Source: JANXYW01 sp031400455
GTDB lineage: Bacteria; Chloroflexota; Dehalococcoidia; DSTF01; JACRBR01
NCBI GenBank assembly: GCA_031400455.1
Contig: JANNPX010000033.1
Coordinates: 112,685-176,684 of the forward strand
Reading direction: 5' to 3'
DNA length: 64,000 nucleotides
In this document: one piece after another, positions 15,997 through 24,834 of the stretch
How the letters are laid out: the number at the start of each line of letters is the position of its first letter
Numbering within the stretch: position 1 is the first letter of the stretch
Made by a program: the position numbers and the translations under genes
Notes under the pieces: model-generated
Seen by the model: only the letters and a program-made list of their open reading frames with translations
Database searches by the model: none
Told to the model about the DNA's origin: nothing

Positions 15997-17505
15997 CTAG
16001 ATCCGCGTGCGAGAGTCGATCTTTCCAGAGGCGAAAGGCATCGGTGCGAGGCGGACGGCGCGGTGACTATGTGACCCGGCGTCGTGCTTCGCATCGCTAC
16101 GCGCGCGCTTCGTCAGCGGAACGTATTTGCGCGTGCGCTGTCCGGTGTAGATCTGGCGCGGCCGGGCGATCTTCTGCTCCGAATCGGTGATCATCTCTCG
16201 CCACTGGGCGATCCATCCCGCTGTGCGCGGGATCGCGAAGAGCACTGGGAACATTTCGACCGGAAAGCCGAGAGCCTGATAGATGATGCCCGAGTAGAAA
16301 TCGACGTTCGGGTAGAGTTTGCGCGATACGAAGTAGTCGTCCTCCAGCGCGATGCGTTCCAGTTCCATGGCGATGTCGATCAGCGGGTTGCGGCCGGTCA
16401 GGTCGAACACTTCTTCCGCGGTGCGCTTGATGATCTTCGCGCGGGGATCGTAGTTCTTGTAGACGCGGTGTCCGAATCCCATGAGGCGGCCCTCGCCGGC
16501 CTTGAACTTCTTGATGAATTCCGGAATGCGCTTCTTGTCGCCGATCTCCTCCAGCATGCGGAGCACTTCTTCGTTCGCGCCGCCGTGCAAGGGGCCGTAG
16601 AGCGCGGCGGCGGCCGCGGCGGTGGCGGAGTACGGGTCGGGGCGCGAGCTGCCGACGGCGCGCATGGCGTTCGCGCTGCAGTTCTGCTCGTGGTCGGCAT
16701 GGAGAATGAACAGCACCTCGATCGCCCGCTCCAGCACCGGTTCGGGTTTGTACTTCGCCTCGGACATCTTCCAGAGCATGCTCAGGAAGTTGCCGGCGAA
16801 GGACAGATCGTTGTCCGGATACACAAACGGCAGCCCGCGGCTATGGCGGTACGCGAACGCCGCAATCGTCGGCATCTTGGCGATCAGGCGCCACGTCTGC
16901 AGTTCGCGCGACGCCGGATCATCGATCTGCTTGGCATCCGGATAGTAGGTCGAGAAAGCGCCGACGGTGCCGATCAGCATGCCCATGGGGTGAGAATCAT
17001 AGTTGAAGCCGTCAATGAACTTCTTGATGTTCTCATGCACCATCGTCGAGTACTTGATATCGCGCGTCCATTGGTCGAGCTGTCGCGCATTCGGCAGTTC
17101 GCCGTAGATGAGCAGGTATGCCGTCTCGAGATATGTGCTCTTCTCGGCGAGTTGCTCAATGGGGTAGCCGCGGTACTCGAGGATGCCCTTGTCGCCGTCG
17201 ATGTAGGTGATGGCGCTGCGGCACGATGCCGTGTTCGTGAACGCGGGGTCGTACGTCATCAGGCCGAAGTCGTCCTTGTCGGTGCGGATCTGGCGCAGAT
17301 CCATCGCGCGGACGGTGCCGTCCTCGATCGGGATCTCGTACGACTTCCCGGTGCGGTTGTCCGTGACGCTCAGCGTGTTCGCCTTGCCGGGCTTCGCGCC
17401 TGTGGCGCCGTTCTTCGACGGCGCCTTCGCGGCTGGCCGAGCGGCGGCTCGGGCGGATGACTTCGCCCCGGTCTTCTTCGAGCGGGTTGGTGTGCGGGTT
17501 GCCAT
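15997..17505 (-). CDS. gltA: Citrate synthase with basic N- and C-terminal extensions
   Basis: A 502-residue type I citrate synthase that condenses acetyl-CoA and oxaloacetate in the TCA cycle. The catalytic His pair is visible in LHADHEQNCSA and PLHGGANEE, and the region around the catalytic Asp in NVDFYSG, with MGFGHRVYKNYDPRA between them. Residues 1-43 are an unusual Lys/Ala/Pro-rich tail, and about 35 extra residues follow the usual YVPL end. The family is usually 380-440 residues long. AGGAG precedes the ATG at 17505. It has its own intergenic region of 265 bp shared with the TetR gene. Confidence 0.93.
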   Translation of the reverse strand: MATRTPTRSKKTGAKSSARAAARPAAKAPSKNGATGAKPGKANTLSVTDNRTGKSYEIPIEDGTVRAMDLRQIRTDKDDFGLMTYDPAFTNTASCRSAITYIDGDKGILEYRGYPIEQLAEKSTYLETAYLLIYGELPNARQLDQWTRDIKYSTMVHENIKKFIDGFNYDSHPMGMLIGTVGAFSTYYPDAKQIDDPASRELQTWRLIAKMPTIAAFAYRHSRGLPFVYPDNDLSFAGNFLSMLWKMSEAKYKPEPVLERAIEVLFILHADHEQNCSANAMRAVGSSRPDPYSATAAAAAALYGPLHGGANEEVLRMLEEIGDKKRIPEFIKKFKAGEGRLMGFGHRVYKNYDPRAKIIKRTAEEVFDLTGRNPLIDIAMELERIALEDDYFVSRKLYPNVDFYSGIIYQALGFPVEMFPVLFAIPRTAGWIAQWREMITDSEQKIARPRQIYTGQRTRKYVPLTKRARSDAKHDAGSHSHRAVRLAPMPFASGKIDSRTRI

Positions 17506-17593
17506 GATGCTGCTCCTGAGGTGGGGTGCGCCCGCCGGCGTGGACCGGAGGCTCTTGAGTATCGGTGCGCCGTCGCAGGGAGGATATCAGGAA

Positions 17594-17621
17594 GTGCGTG
17601 GTTTGTAGTTCGTACTTCGTT
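17594..17621. repeat. Period-7 degenerate array, copy a
   Basis: Four successive 7-mers gtgcgtg, gtttgta, gttcgta and cttcgtt in the gap between gltA and the TetR gene. Same pattern as the other heptamer arrays in this window. Confidence 0.55.
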
Positions 17622-17770
17622 CCGGGCAGTGAGCAGTCCACGGCTGGTGTTCGCGTGGGGTGCGGCGACCATACGCTGGCCCTCGGACGTATGGAGACCG
17701 CCGGTTGACGCGGCGAGGATCCCGTGGGTAGGCATTGACAGGATCGACGGGGGCGGCGGATACTAACCAA

Positions 17771-18451
17771 ATGGTCGCAATTTCACCACTGGATGGTCAG
17801 GGTCGGAAGCGCTTCGACCGGCGGCAGGCGATCGTCGATGCGGCGACGGAGTTGTTCGCTGAGCGCGGCTTCTCCGGCGTCTCCGTGCAGGAGATCGCCG
17901 ATGCGGCGGGCACCCACAAGACGACGGTGCTGTACCACTTCGCCACGAAGGACGCGCTGCACGAGGCCGTGCTGGACGCTGCGTTGGGCGGCGTTGTTGA
18001 GGTGACGCGGGAGTTCCTGGCGGGGAACTTCAAGCGCGAGCGCGTCGCGTTCCTGCTGGACCAGATGCACTCGTTCTATGCCGAGCATCCCGCGGTGGCA
18101 CGGCTGCTGCAGCGAGAGCTGATCGAGCCGGGCGGCAGCGAGGCATACTACGCGCGGTTCGTCGAGCCCATCTACCTGCCGGCACTGAAGAGCCTGACCG
18201 CTGCGATGGGCTCCGGCCTCATCCGGCAGATCGATCCCGCATTCTTCATCCACGATACTCACGTGACGCTGATCGGGTACTTCTGTCACCGCGGGTTGCT
18301 CGAACGCATCCGGCCGGGCGTCGACCCGTACGGAGTGGAGTCGCTGATCGCGCGACGGGAGTTTCTGGTCGACCGCATCTTCCGCCAACTGACGCCGGAT
18401 GGAATCAAGCCCCGGCGCAAGACCGCACCTTCGAAAGGAGCGACACGATGA
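17771..18451 (+). CDS. TetR/AcrR-family regulator
   Basis: A 226-residue regulator. The N-terminal HTH reads AIVDAATELFAERGFSGVSV, then IADAAGTHKTTVLYHFATKD, the classic TetR signature. The C-terminal ligand domain is all-helical and divergent. ATG 17771 is preferred over the frame that starts 36 nt upstream. Its stop overlaps the start of the Rieske oxygenase gene by 4 nt, so it is the first gene of the operon and probably controls it in response to the operon's substrate or a CoA derivative (inference). Confidence 0.88.
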   Translation: MVAISPLDGQGRKRFDRRQAIVDAATELFAERGFSGVSVQEIADAAGTHKTTVLYHFATKDALHEAVLDAALGGVVEVTREFLAGNFKRERVAFLLDQMHSFYAEHPAVARLLQRELIEPGGSEAYYARFVEPIYLPALKSLTAAMGSGLIRQIDPAFFIHDTHVTLIGYFCHRGLLERIRPGVDPYGVESLIARREFLVDRIFRQLTPDGIKPRRKTAPSKGATR

Positions 18452-19494
18452 CGACGATGACGCGAGAAGAGGAGGCGCGGGCGTGGGACACGCCGCCGGG
18501 ATATCGCTACGATATTCCGCCGTTCCCCAACTGCTGGTTCCAGGTGGCGTACAGCGACGAACTGGACGCGAACGCCGTGCTGCCACTGCGCTATTTCGGC
18601 AAGGAGTTGGTGCTGTTCCGCGGCGAAGACGGCAAGGCGCGCGTGCTGGATGCGTTTTGCCCGCACCTGGGCGCGCACCTGGGCTACGGCGGCCGGGTCG
18701 AGGAGAACACGATCCGCTGCCCCTTCCACGCGTGGCGCTTCGACGGTGAGGGGCGCTGCGTCGACGTCCCGTACGCGAACAAGATCCCGCCGCTTGCGAA
18801 GCTGGACGCGTGGACCGTGTGCGAGGTGAATGGCCTGATCATGGTCTGGCACCACATGGAGGGGCGGCCGCCCGCCTTCGAGCTGCCGGTGCTACCGGAG
18901 TACGGCGACCCGGCGTGGACGCCATACGTGCGGCAGCGCTGGAAGATCCGCACGCACAACCAGGAGATGGCGGAGAACGCCGTGGACTCGGCGCACTTCA
19001 AGTACGTGCACGGGACGCCCGAGCAGCCGATGACGCGCGCCGAGGTGGATGGCCACATCCTGCGCGCGCGCTCGCCCGTCAACTACGTGACGCCGCAAGG
19101 CACGGTCGAGGGCGGCATCGCGTCGGACTCGCACGGCTTCGGCTTCGGCACGACGCGCTTCACCGGCATCGTCGAGACCCTGCTCGTCAGCTCGGTGACG
19201 CCGATCGATGGCGAGTACGTGGACGTGCGCTTCTCGTTCACGGTGAAGAAGATGGACAGCGAAGGCGCGACCGCCGGCGTGAGCCGTGCGTTCATCAAGG
19301 AGATCGAGCGGCAATTGGGGCAGGACATCCCGATCTGGGAGAACAAGGTCATGAAGATGCGCCCGGTGCTGTGCGATGGCGACGGTCCGGTCGGGATCTT
19401 CCGCCGCTGGGCGAAGCAGTTCTATGTGACGGCGCCGGACACGTCGCCCGCGGACGGCGACGGGGATCTGGGGACGGCAGTAAAGCGTAGTTAG
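18448..19494 (+). CDS. Rieske non-heme iron oxygenase, alpha subunit (KshA-like)
   Basis: A 348-residue ring-hydroxylating-type oxygenase. The Rieske [2Fe-2S] ligands are C71, H73, C91 and H94 (CPH...CPFH). The mononuclear iron site is in NAVDSAHFKYVH with N177, D180, H183 and H188. Length and layout resemble KshA and related steroid or cholesterol oxygenases. Electrons would come from a ferredoxin reductase that is not encoded in this window. AAAGGAG is placed well for the ATG at 18448. Second gene of the TetR operon. Confidence 0.88.
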   Translation: MTTMTREEEARAWDTPPGYRYDIPPFPNCWFQVAYSDELDANAVLPLRYFGKELVLFRGEDGKARVLDAFCPHLGAHLGYGGRVEENTIRCPFHAWRFDGEGRCVDVPYANKIPPLAKLDAWTVCEVNGLIMVWHHMEGRPPAFELPVLPEYGDPAWTPYVRQRWKIRTHNQEMAENAVDSAHFKYVHGTPEQPMTRAEVDGHILRARSPVNYVTPQGTVEGGIASDSHGFGFGTTRFTGIVETLLVSSVTPIDGEYVDVRFSFTVKKMDSEGATAGVSRAFIKEIERQLGQDIPIWENKVMKMRPVLCDGDGPVGIFRRWAKQFYVTAPDTSPADGDGDLGTAVKRS

Positions 19495-19500
19495 CAGCAC

Positions 19501-19525
19501 GTAGCGTGGACTTCAGTCCGCGCGG
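19501..19525. repeat. Dispersed hairpin repeat, family A, copy 1
   Basis: Stem of eight pairs including one T-G wobble (19504-19511 with 19516-19523), loop TTCA, next to a gtagc flank. Related copies lie at 29986-30010 and 39728-39752. It sits between the Rieske and amidohydrolase genes of one operon and could act as an internal processing or attenuation element. Confidence 0.75.
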
Positions 19526-19599
19526 TCCGCGTGAGCGTCGAACGGTGAGACGCGCTGCCACAGCGCCGGGCCCGCCGGGCGATACGGGGAGAAAAGCGA

Positions 19600-20430
19600 A
19601 TGGTTCGGGCGATCGATACGTTCGTGAACGTAAACATGGGATCGGTGGAGCGGCCGGCGTGGCTGGTTCGCGTGGCCGAAGACTACTTCAACCGCGCTGA
19701 CGCGATCTTCAAAGACATCGAAGTCCCGGAGCTGATCGAGGCGATGGACCGCGCGGGCGTCGAGAAGTGCATTCTGTCGACGATGGCGGAGGCACCCGCG
19801 GAGCACGTGCTGAAGTTTCCGCGCGCGCACCCGGATAGGTTCGTGCTGTCGCTCTCGCTGGACCCGCGCAACGGCATGTCGTCGCTGCGGGCGCTCGAAC
19901 ATCTGGTGCGCAACGAGCCGGTGGTGCTGGCGCGGATCACCCCCTTCATGGTTGGCGCCATTCCGCCGAACGAGAAGGAGTACTACCCGGTGTACGCGAA
20001 GTGCATCGACCTGGACCTGCCGATAGCGATCAACACGGGCATCCCGGGGCCGCCGATGCCGGGCAAGTGCCAAGATCCGATGTATCTCGACGAAGTGTGC
20101 GTCTTCTTCCCGGAGCTGAAGCTGGTGATGGCGCACGGCGCCGATCCGTGGTGGGACGTCGCGATCCGGCTGATGATCAAGTACCGCAATCTCTACCTGC
20201 AGACGTCGGCCTACGCGCCACGCTACTTCCCGCCGCAGTTGATTCAGTTCATGAACACGCGCGGCCAGGACAAGATCATGTTCGCGTCGGATCACCCGGT
20301 GCTGTCGTTCGAGCGCTGCGTCAAAGAGGCGCAGGAACTCGACCTGCGGGAAGGCGTGCTGGACAAGTTCCTGTACGCCAACGCCGAACGGCTATTCTTC
20401 GACGGGCGTCATCCCGCTACGATCGCGTAA
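19600..20430 (+). CDS. Amidohydrolase-2-family TIM barrel lacking the HxH metal motif
   Basis: A 276-residue ACMSD/amidohydrolase-2-like barrel, with VMAHGADPWWD (H179) and MFASDHPV (D231) as the late metal or catalytic positions. At the end of beta-1, where the family has DxHxH, this protein has AIDTFVN (F8, N10). The beta-5 His is replaced as well (AINTGIPG, N145). Ordinary metal-dependent decarboxylation or hydrolysis is therefore uncertain. Third gene of the TetR-Rieske operon, 105 nt after the oxygenase; it may act on the oxygenase product. Confidence 0.8.
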   Translation: MVRAIDTFVNVNMGSVERPAWLVRVAEDYFNRADAIFKDIEVPELIEAMDRAGVEKCILSTMAEAPAEHVLKFPRAHPDRFVLSLSLDPRNGMSSLRALEHLVRNEPVVLARITPFMVGAIPPNEKEYYPVYAKCIDLDLPIAINTGIPGPPMPGKCQDPMYLDEVCVFFPELKLVMAHGADPWWDVAIRLMIKYRNLYLQTSAYAPRYFPPQLIQFMNTRGQDKIMFASDHPVLSFERCVKEAQELDLREGVLDKFLYANAERLFFDGRHPATIA

Positions 20431-20469
20431 CGTCCGCTGTAGCGTCGATGCGCGTCGGAGGGCCAGGGA

Positions 20470-22161
20470 ATGGCATCGTACTGGGATCAGTTTCGAGACG
20501 CGCGCGTCAGCCGGCGCACGTGGCTGCGCGGCGCCGGTACGGCCGCCGCCGCGGGCAGTGCGATGGCGCTGGCCGGCTGCGGCGACTCCGGGCCGAAGTC
20601 AGCGAGCGCGATACCGACTCCCGGCACAAGCAGGCCTGATCAGCCGGACATCCTCAACGTCGCGAACCCTCCTCGCCGCGGTGGCCGGTTTGTCACGGCG
20701 AATTCCGCGAACTTCGGCACGTTCGATCCGCACCTGGGCGTCGCCGTCGCCTCGGCGTATTTTCCGCGCATGTACAACACGCTGGTCAACCAGTCGCCCA
20801 CCAAGCCGGAATTCATGTACTTCGACCTGGCGCAGTCGCTGGAAACCGTGGACGACACGACGTACGTGTTCAAGATCCGGCCGGGAGTGAAGGTCGCGCC
20901 GAACTCGCTGGGCGTGCCGGAGCGCGATCTCGATGGCGAAGACGTGAAGGCGACCCTGGAACGCCTAAAGACGGATCCGGCGACCACGTCATACGGATTC
21001 GCCAGCAAGTACATCGGCGACATCGCGGTCTCCGGCGATACGGTGACGGTGAAAACGACGAGTCCATACGCGTGGTTCGTCGCCCGAGTCGGTTCGTATC
21101 TTAGTTGCATCGTGCCGCGGGAGCTGTTGGCTGGTGATTTGAAGCGGCTGACCGGGCAGGCGGCGGGTGCGGGAGCGTTCCGGTTGACTTCGGTGACGGA
21201 AGGCGAGACGGCCTCGTTCGAGCGCAACTCGAACTACTATCGCAAGGACGAGGCGACCGGCGCGCAACTGCCGTGGGTCGACGGCCTGGACGTGCGCGTG
21301 ATTTTCGATCGGGCGGCTCAGCGTACGGCGTTCCTGTCCGGGCAGATCCAACAGTACTGGCCGACGACAGGCGAGGAGGCACGTAGTCTCGGCGATGTCG
21401 TGATGACGCGCGATCCATGGTTCAGCTTCATCTCACTGACGATGAATCCGCTGCGCAAGCCGTTCGACGACGCACGGGTGCGGCGCGCGATCTCCCGCGC
21501 CATTGATCGTTCCGCGTACGTGGACATCGTCTACGGCGGCGATGCGCAGGCGAACGGGTTGGTGCACTGGCCCCTGGGATCGTACGCGCTTTCCCCGGAC
21601 GAATTGAAGACGCAGCAGCCGTTCGATCTGGCCGACGCGAAAGCGCTGGTAAGCGCGGTGGGAGGCATCAAGTTCAAAATGGTGTTTCCCGCCAGCACGA
21701 CGATCGAGGAGCACGGGCAGCACCTGCCTATCTTCCTCGAGCAGATGAAGGCCGCCGGCATCGAGGTCGAGCAAGACGCGCTGGATTTCGGAAAGTGGAT
21801 CGAGAGCTACTTGGGTCTGAAGTACGACTCGAACCTCGCCTTGAACCAGATCTACGAAACGCCGGAGTTTCCGCTTGGCTTCCATCTCTCAGGCGGACCC
21901 TTCGGCGACAGGACGTACGTGCAGGGCATCGGTGATGCGGAGATTGATGCAGCAGTCAACAAAGCCAACCAGGCGTTGGGGCTGGAGGCGGCCCGCGAAG
22001 CGGTGCACGCGGCGCAGAAGGTGATCTACAGCAAGGATCCCGCCTTCCTGCCGTTCGTCAGTCCCTACCAGCACATGGCGTACGCAAAGAACGTCAAGAA
22101 CATCCCGACCGGCGTCGGCACTACGAACTACTTCCTCAATACGTACTGGCTGGACATCTAA
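20470..22161 (+). CDS. ABC transporter solute-binding protein, family 5 (peptide/nickel/opine type)
   Basis: A 563-residue periplasmic-type binding protein with a Tat signal (SRRTWLRGAG) merging into a lipobox (LAGC), so it is probably exported folded and anchored as a lipoprotein. The SBP family 5 core is visible: FDPHLGVAVASAYFPRMYNTL, LDGEDVKATLERLK, DARVRRAISRAIDRS. GGAGGG stands before the ATG. No permease or ATPase gene is seen nearby. Last gene of the TetR operon; the operon logic suggests capture of an organic substrate. Its stop overlaps that of the convergent GDPD gene by 4 nt. Confidence 0.88.
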   Translation: MASYWDQFRDARVSRRTWLRGAGTAAAAGSAMALAGCGDSGPKSASAIPTPGTSRPDQPDILNVANPPRRGGRFVTANSANFGTFDPHLGVAVASAYFPRMYNTLVNQSPTKPEFMYFDLAQSLETVDDTTYVFKIRPGVKVAPNSLGVPERDLDGEDVKATLERLKTDPATTSYGFASKYIGDIAVSGDTVTVKTTSPYAWFVARVGSYLSCIVPRELLAGDLKRLTGQAAGAGAFRLTSVTEGETASFERNSNYYRKDEATGAQLPWVDGLDVRVIFDRAAQRTAFLSGQIQQYWPTTGEEARSLGDVVMTRDPWFSFISLTMNPLRKPFDDARVRRAISRAIDRSAYVDIVYGGDAQANGLVHWPLGSYALSPDELKTQQPFDLADAKALVSAVGGIKFKMVFPASTTIEEHGQHLPIFLEQMKAAGIEVEQDALDFGKWIESYLGLKYDSNLALNQIYETPEFPLGFHLSGGPFGDRTYVQGIGDAEIDAAVNKANQALGLEAAREAVHAAQKVIYSKDPAFLPFVSPYQHMAYAKNVKNIPTGVGTTNYFLNTYWLDI

Positions 22162-22844
22162 CCGCCGCGCTCCGCGACGATCGCGCGCAACACCTCGATC
22201 TCATCGCTGATCATGCCGTCCACGCCCCACTCTGCAAGCTCGTGCGCGCGCTCGACGTCGTTGATCGGCCAGGTGATGATGGTCGAGGCGATCGTCTTGA
22301 GCGAACGGACGCTCTCCTCGGTGAGCAGGCGCTGGTGGATGGAGATCGCTGCGCCGCCCGCAGGCTCCCGCGTACGAAGGTGCCGGAACAGGGACGGAAG
22401 CTTTCGTGCTCGTCCCACGGAGTGAATGGCGATGATCTGGGGGTGATCGGCGAAGGTATCCACGAGCGCCCAGTTCTGCGAGCAAATGGCGACGGTGCCG
22501 CGGCGCGGACTTCGGTCGAGGGCTCGGAGGATATCGCCGGGCAGCTCGGGTGCTCTGCCTTTGAGGTCGAGCATGACGCCGGTACCCGACGGGATTGCTG
22601 CCAGCGCATTGTCCAGGAACAAGCGTGGACGCCAGCCCAGCTCGACGCTCCAGCGATCCCAAAGCAGCGGTATGCCCCAGATGGTCTTCGTGTGACGCAC
22701 TTCCAGGCGGCCGCGGTAGCGCCAGACATCCAGCTCGACGATGTCGGCGCCGGCTTCACAGGCAACGCTCGCGCGCGTCGGGTGGTTGCCGGCGCGGTGC
22801 GCGATTGCGAGGGGGCGGACGTGGGTCAGCGGCTCGATGTGCAC
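22158..22844 (-). CDS. Glycerophosphodiester phosphodiesterase
   Basis: A 228-residue GDPD-fold enzyme that splits glycerophosphodiesters to glycerol-3-phosphate and an alcohol. Seen: AHRAGN (catalytic His and Arg), ELDVW (metal-binding Glu and Asp), a metal or catalytic region LDLKGRAP and WPINDVERAHELAEWGVDG, typical of the C-terminal barrel strands. The start is GTG 22844. No signal peptide, so it is cytoplasmic, as in UgpQ. Convergent with the solute-binding protein gene. Confidence 0.85.
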   Translation of the reverse strand: MHIEPLTHVRPLAIAHRAGNHPTRASVACEAGADIVELDVWRYRGRLEVRHTKTIWGIPLLWDRWSVELGWRPRLFLDNALAAIPSGTGVMLDLKGRAPELPGDILRALDRSPRRGTVAICSQNWALVDTFADHPQIIAIHSVGRARKLPSLFRHLRTREPAGGAAISIHQRLLTEESVRSLKTIASTIITWPINDVERAHELAEWGVDGMISDEIEVLRAIVAERGG

Positions 22845-23017
22845 CTCATGCGGCGACGATGATGATGCTCATCGTACCGGAGATGACGACCGCCCTCCGG
22901 AACACCTCGTACGCAGCGGGGCGTTTCGGACAGCAGGTGACACGCAACAGGGGTGCTTGCTGGACTATGGGCACCGCCGGTGATGGCGGATGCCTGTGAC
23001 CCGGAATCGCACCCTGC

Positions 23018-23023
23018 TACAAT
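23018..23023 (+). promoter_or_regulatory. Extended -10 promoter of the aldo/keto reductase gene
   Basis: TGCTACAAT (extended -10 TGnTATAAT with one mismatch) lies 37 nt before the ATG at 23060. No good -35 box stands at 17 bp, as is usual for extended -10 promoters. Confidence 0.45.
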
Positions 23024-23059
23024 CGCCATCCGCGATGGAACTGCAATGGAGGCATAGCC

Positions 23060-24007
23060 ATGGAGTACCGGAATCTGGGACGGTCGGGGTTGCAAGTGTC
23101 CGCGGTCGGGTTGGGCTGCAATAACTTCGGGATGCGCATCGACCTGGCGCAGACGAAGGCCGTCGTCGAGCAGGCGATCGACAGTGGCATCACGCTGTTT
23201 GATACGGCGGATATCTACGGCGGCCGCGGCAAGTCGGAGGAGATGCTGGGCGAGGCGCTTCAGGGTAAGCGGCGCAACGTCGTGATCGCGACGAAGTTCG
23301 CCGGGCCGATGGGCGATGGTCCGTTGTGGTCGGGCGCATCGCGCGCGTACATCATGCAGGCCGTCGACGATAGCTTGCGGCGGCTGGGCACGGACTACAT
23401 CGACCTCTACCAGGTGCACTTTCCTGACGTGAAGACGCCGATCGACGAGACGCTGCGCGCGCTCGACGACGTCGTGCGAGCCGGGAAGGTGCGCTACGTC
23501 GGATGTTCGAACTTCACGGGCTGGCAGGTGGCCGACGCGGCATGGATCGCGCGGACGCAGATGCTGACGCCGTTCGTCACGGCGCAAAATCAGTACAACC
23601 TGCTGGACCGGCGCGTCGAGCGAGAGTTGGCGCCCGCGTGCGAGAAGTTCGGGCTGGGGATCCTGCCCTACTTCCCGCTGGCGAGCGGGTTTCTGACCGG
23701 GAAGTATCGCCCGGGCGAGAAGCCGGCGGAGGGGACGCGGCTGGCGGCGTGGGGCGTGCGCGGCGAGAGCATGCTGAGCGAGCCGAACTTTGCGGTGTTG
23801 ACGAAGCTCGAAGATTTCGCGCAGACGCGGGGTCACACGATGATCGACCTGGCGATCGGCTGGTTGTCGAGCCACGCCTACGTGCCGAGCGTGATCGCCG
23901 GCGCCACGAAGCCGGAGCAGGTAGAGCAGAACGTCGCGGCGGGCGAATGGAAGCTGACGCCCGAAGAGATGGCGGAGGTCGACAAGATCACGAAGACGCG
24001 GGACTGA
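23060..24007 (+). CDS. Aldo/keto reductase
   Basis: A 315-residue NADPH-dependent oxidoreductase with the catalytic tetrad D48 (FDTADIYG), Y53, K79 (TKF) and H120 (QVH). YVGCSNF and SVIAGATKPEQVEQN are the family's cofactor-binding segments. The general sequence resembles YghZ/Tas-like reductases that act on small carbonyls. AGGAGGC-like GGAGGC is 10 nt before the ATG. The methyltransferase gene follows after 7 nt and is probably co-transcribed. Confidence 0.92.
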   Translation: MEYRNLGRSGLQVSAVGLGCNNFGMRIDLAQTKAVVEQAIDSGITLFDTADIYGGRGKSEEMLGEALQGKRRNVVIATKFAGPMGDGPLWSGASRAYIMQAVDDSLRRLGTDYIDLYQVHFPDVKTPIDETLRALDDVVRAGKVRYVGCSNFTGWQVADAAWIARTQMLTPFVTAQNQYNLLDRRVERELAPACEKFGLGILPYFPLASGFLTGKYRPGEKPAEGTRLAAWGVRGESMLSEPNFAVLTKLEDFAQTRGHTMIDLAIGWLSSHAYVPSVIAGATKPEQVEQNVAAGEWKLTPEEMAEVDKITKTRD

Positions 24008-24014
24008 GTGAATA

Positions 24015-24818
24015 GTGGATAGTTCATCGGCACAGTTGAACGAGCAGTCGCGGGCAGCGTGGAATGACAATGCCGCGTCATGGGACGAAGCGCGCGCCCG
24101 CGGAGCGCCGTTTCAAGACGTGCTGATCGACCCGCCGATGCTGCGGATGCTGGGGCCGGTCGATGGTCTCGCGATCGTCGACGCCGGATGCGGCAATGGA
24201 CACTTCGCGCGCAAACTCGCCGATCTTGGCGCGCGCGTGACGGCGTTCGATTTCGCGGACGAACTTGTCGCACGCGCCCGATCGCGCTCCACCACGTGCG
24301 GCGACCGCATCGCGTATCACGTGCTCGATGCGACCGACGCGGTGCAGCTCGCGACGCTTCCGGCCGGCGTGTTCGATGCGGTCACCTGCGCCGGAGTGCT
24401 CATGACCATGACGGCGATCGAGCCGCTTATCGCCGCGGCGCACCGATGGCTGAAGCCGGGCGGCGTGTTCGTGTTCTCCGTCTCGCATCCATGCTTCAAC
24501 ACCGACAAGACCGTGCTGATGGCGGAGTCGATCGAGGATCCGCCGGGAGAGTGGCGAACCGTTCGCTCGGTGAAGGTGTGGGGATACAAGTCCGTAGTCG
24601 CGATGCGAAGCGGAAACGCCAAGGGACAGAAGCTGCTGCAGGTCTACGTCGACCGGCCCCTCGAGGCGCTGCTCGGCGCGTTCTTCGCCAATGGCTTCGT
24701 GATGGAGGCCATCGAAGAGCCGGCGTTCCCGGAGGATACGAAGGCACAGCTGTTGGACTGGCGCGGCATGTCGGAGATTCCCGGCGTGTTCGCCGCGCGC
24801 ATGCGGCGGGTCGGCTAG
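24015..24818 (+). CDS. Class I SAM-dependent methyltransferase
   Basis: A 267-residue protein with the SAM motif IVDAGCGNGHFARKL and the following acidic AFDFADELV, then VLMTM and LKPGGVFVFSVSHP. The N-terminal AAWNDNAASWDEARARG is typical of UbiE/SmtA-like methyltransferases. The substrate is unknown. GTG 24015 is the start that fits the domain; it lies 7 nt after the aldo/keto reductase stop, so translation is probably coupled. Confidence 0.85.
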   Translation: MDSSSAQLNEQSRAAWNDNAASWDEARARGAPFQDVLIDPPMLRMLGPVDGLAIVDAGCGNGHFARKLADLGARVTAFDFADELVARARSRSTTCGDRIAYHVLDATDAVQLATLPAGVFDAVTCAGVLMTMTAIEPLIAAAHRWLKPGGVFVFSVSHPCFNTDKTVLMAESIEDPPGEWRTVRSVKVWGYKSVVAMRSGNAKGQKLLQVYVDRPLEALLGAFFANGFVMEAIEEPAFPEDTKAQLLDWRGMSEIPGVFAARMRRVG

Positions 24819-24834
24819 TCGCGGTAGCGCCTCT

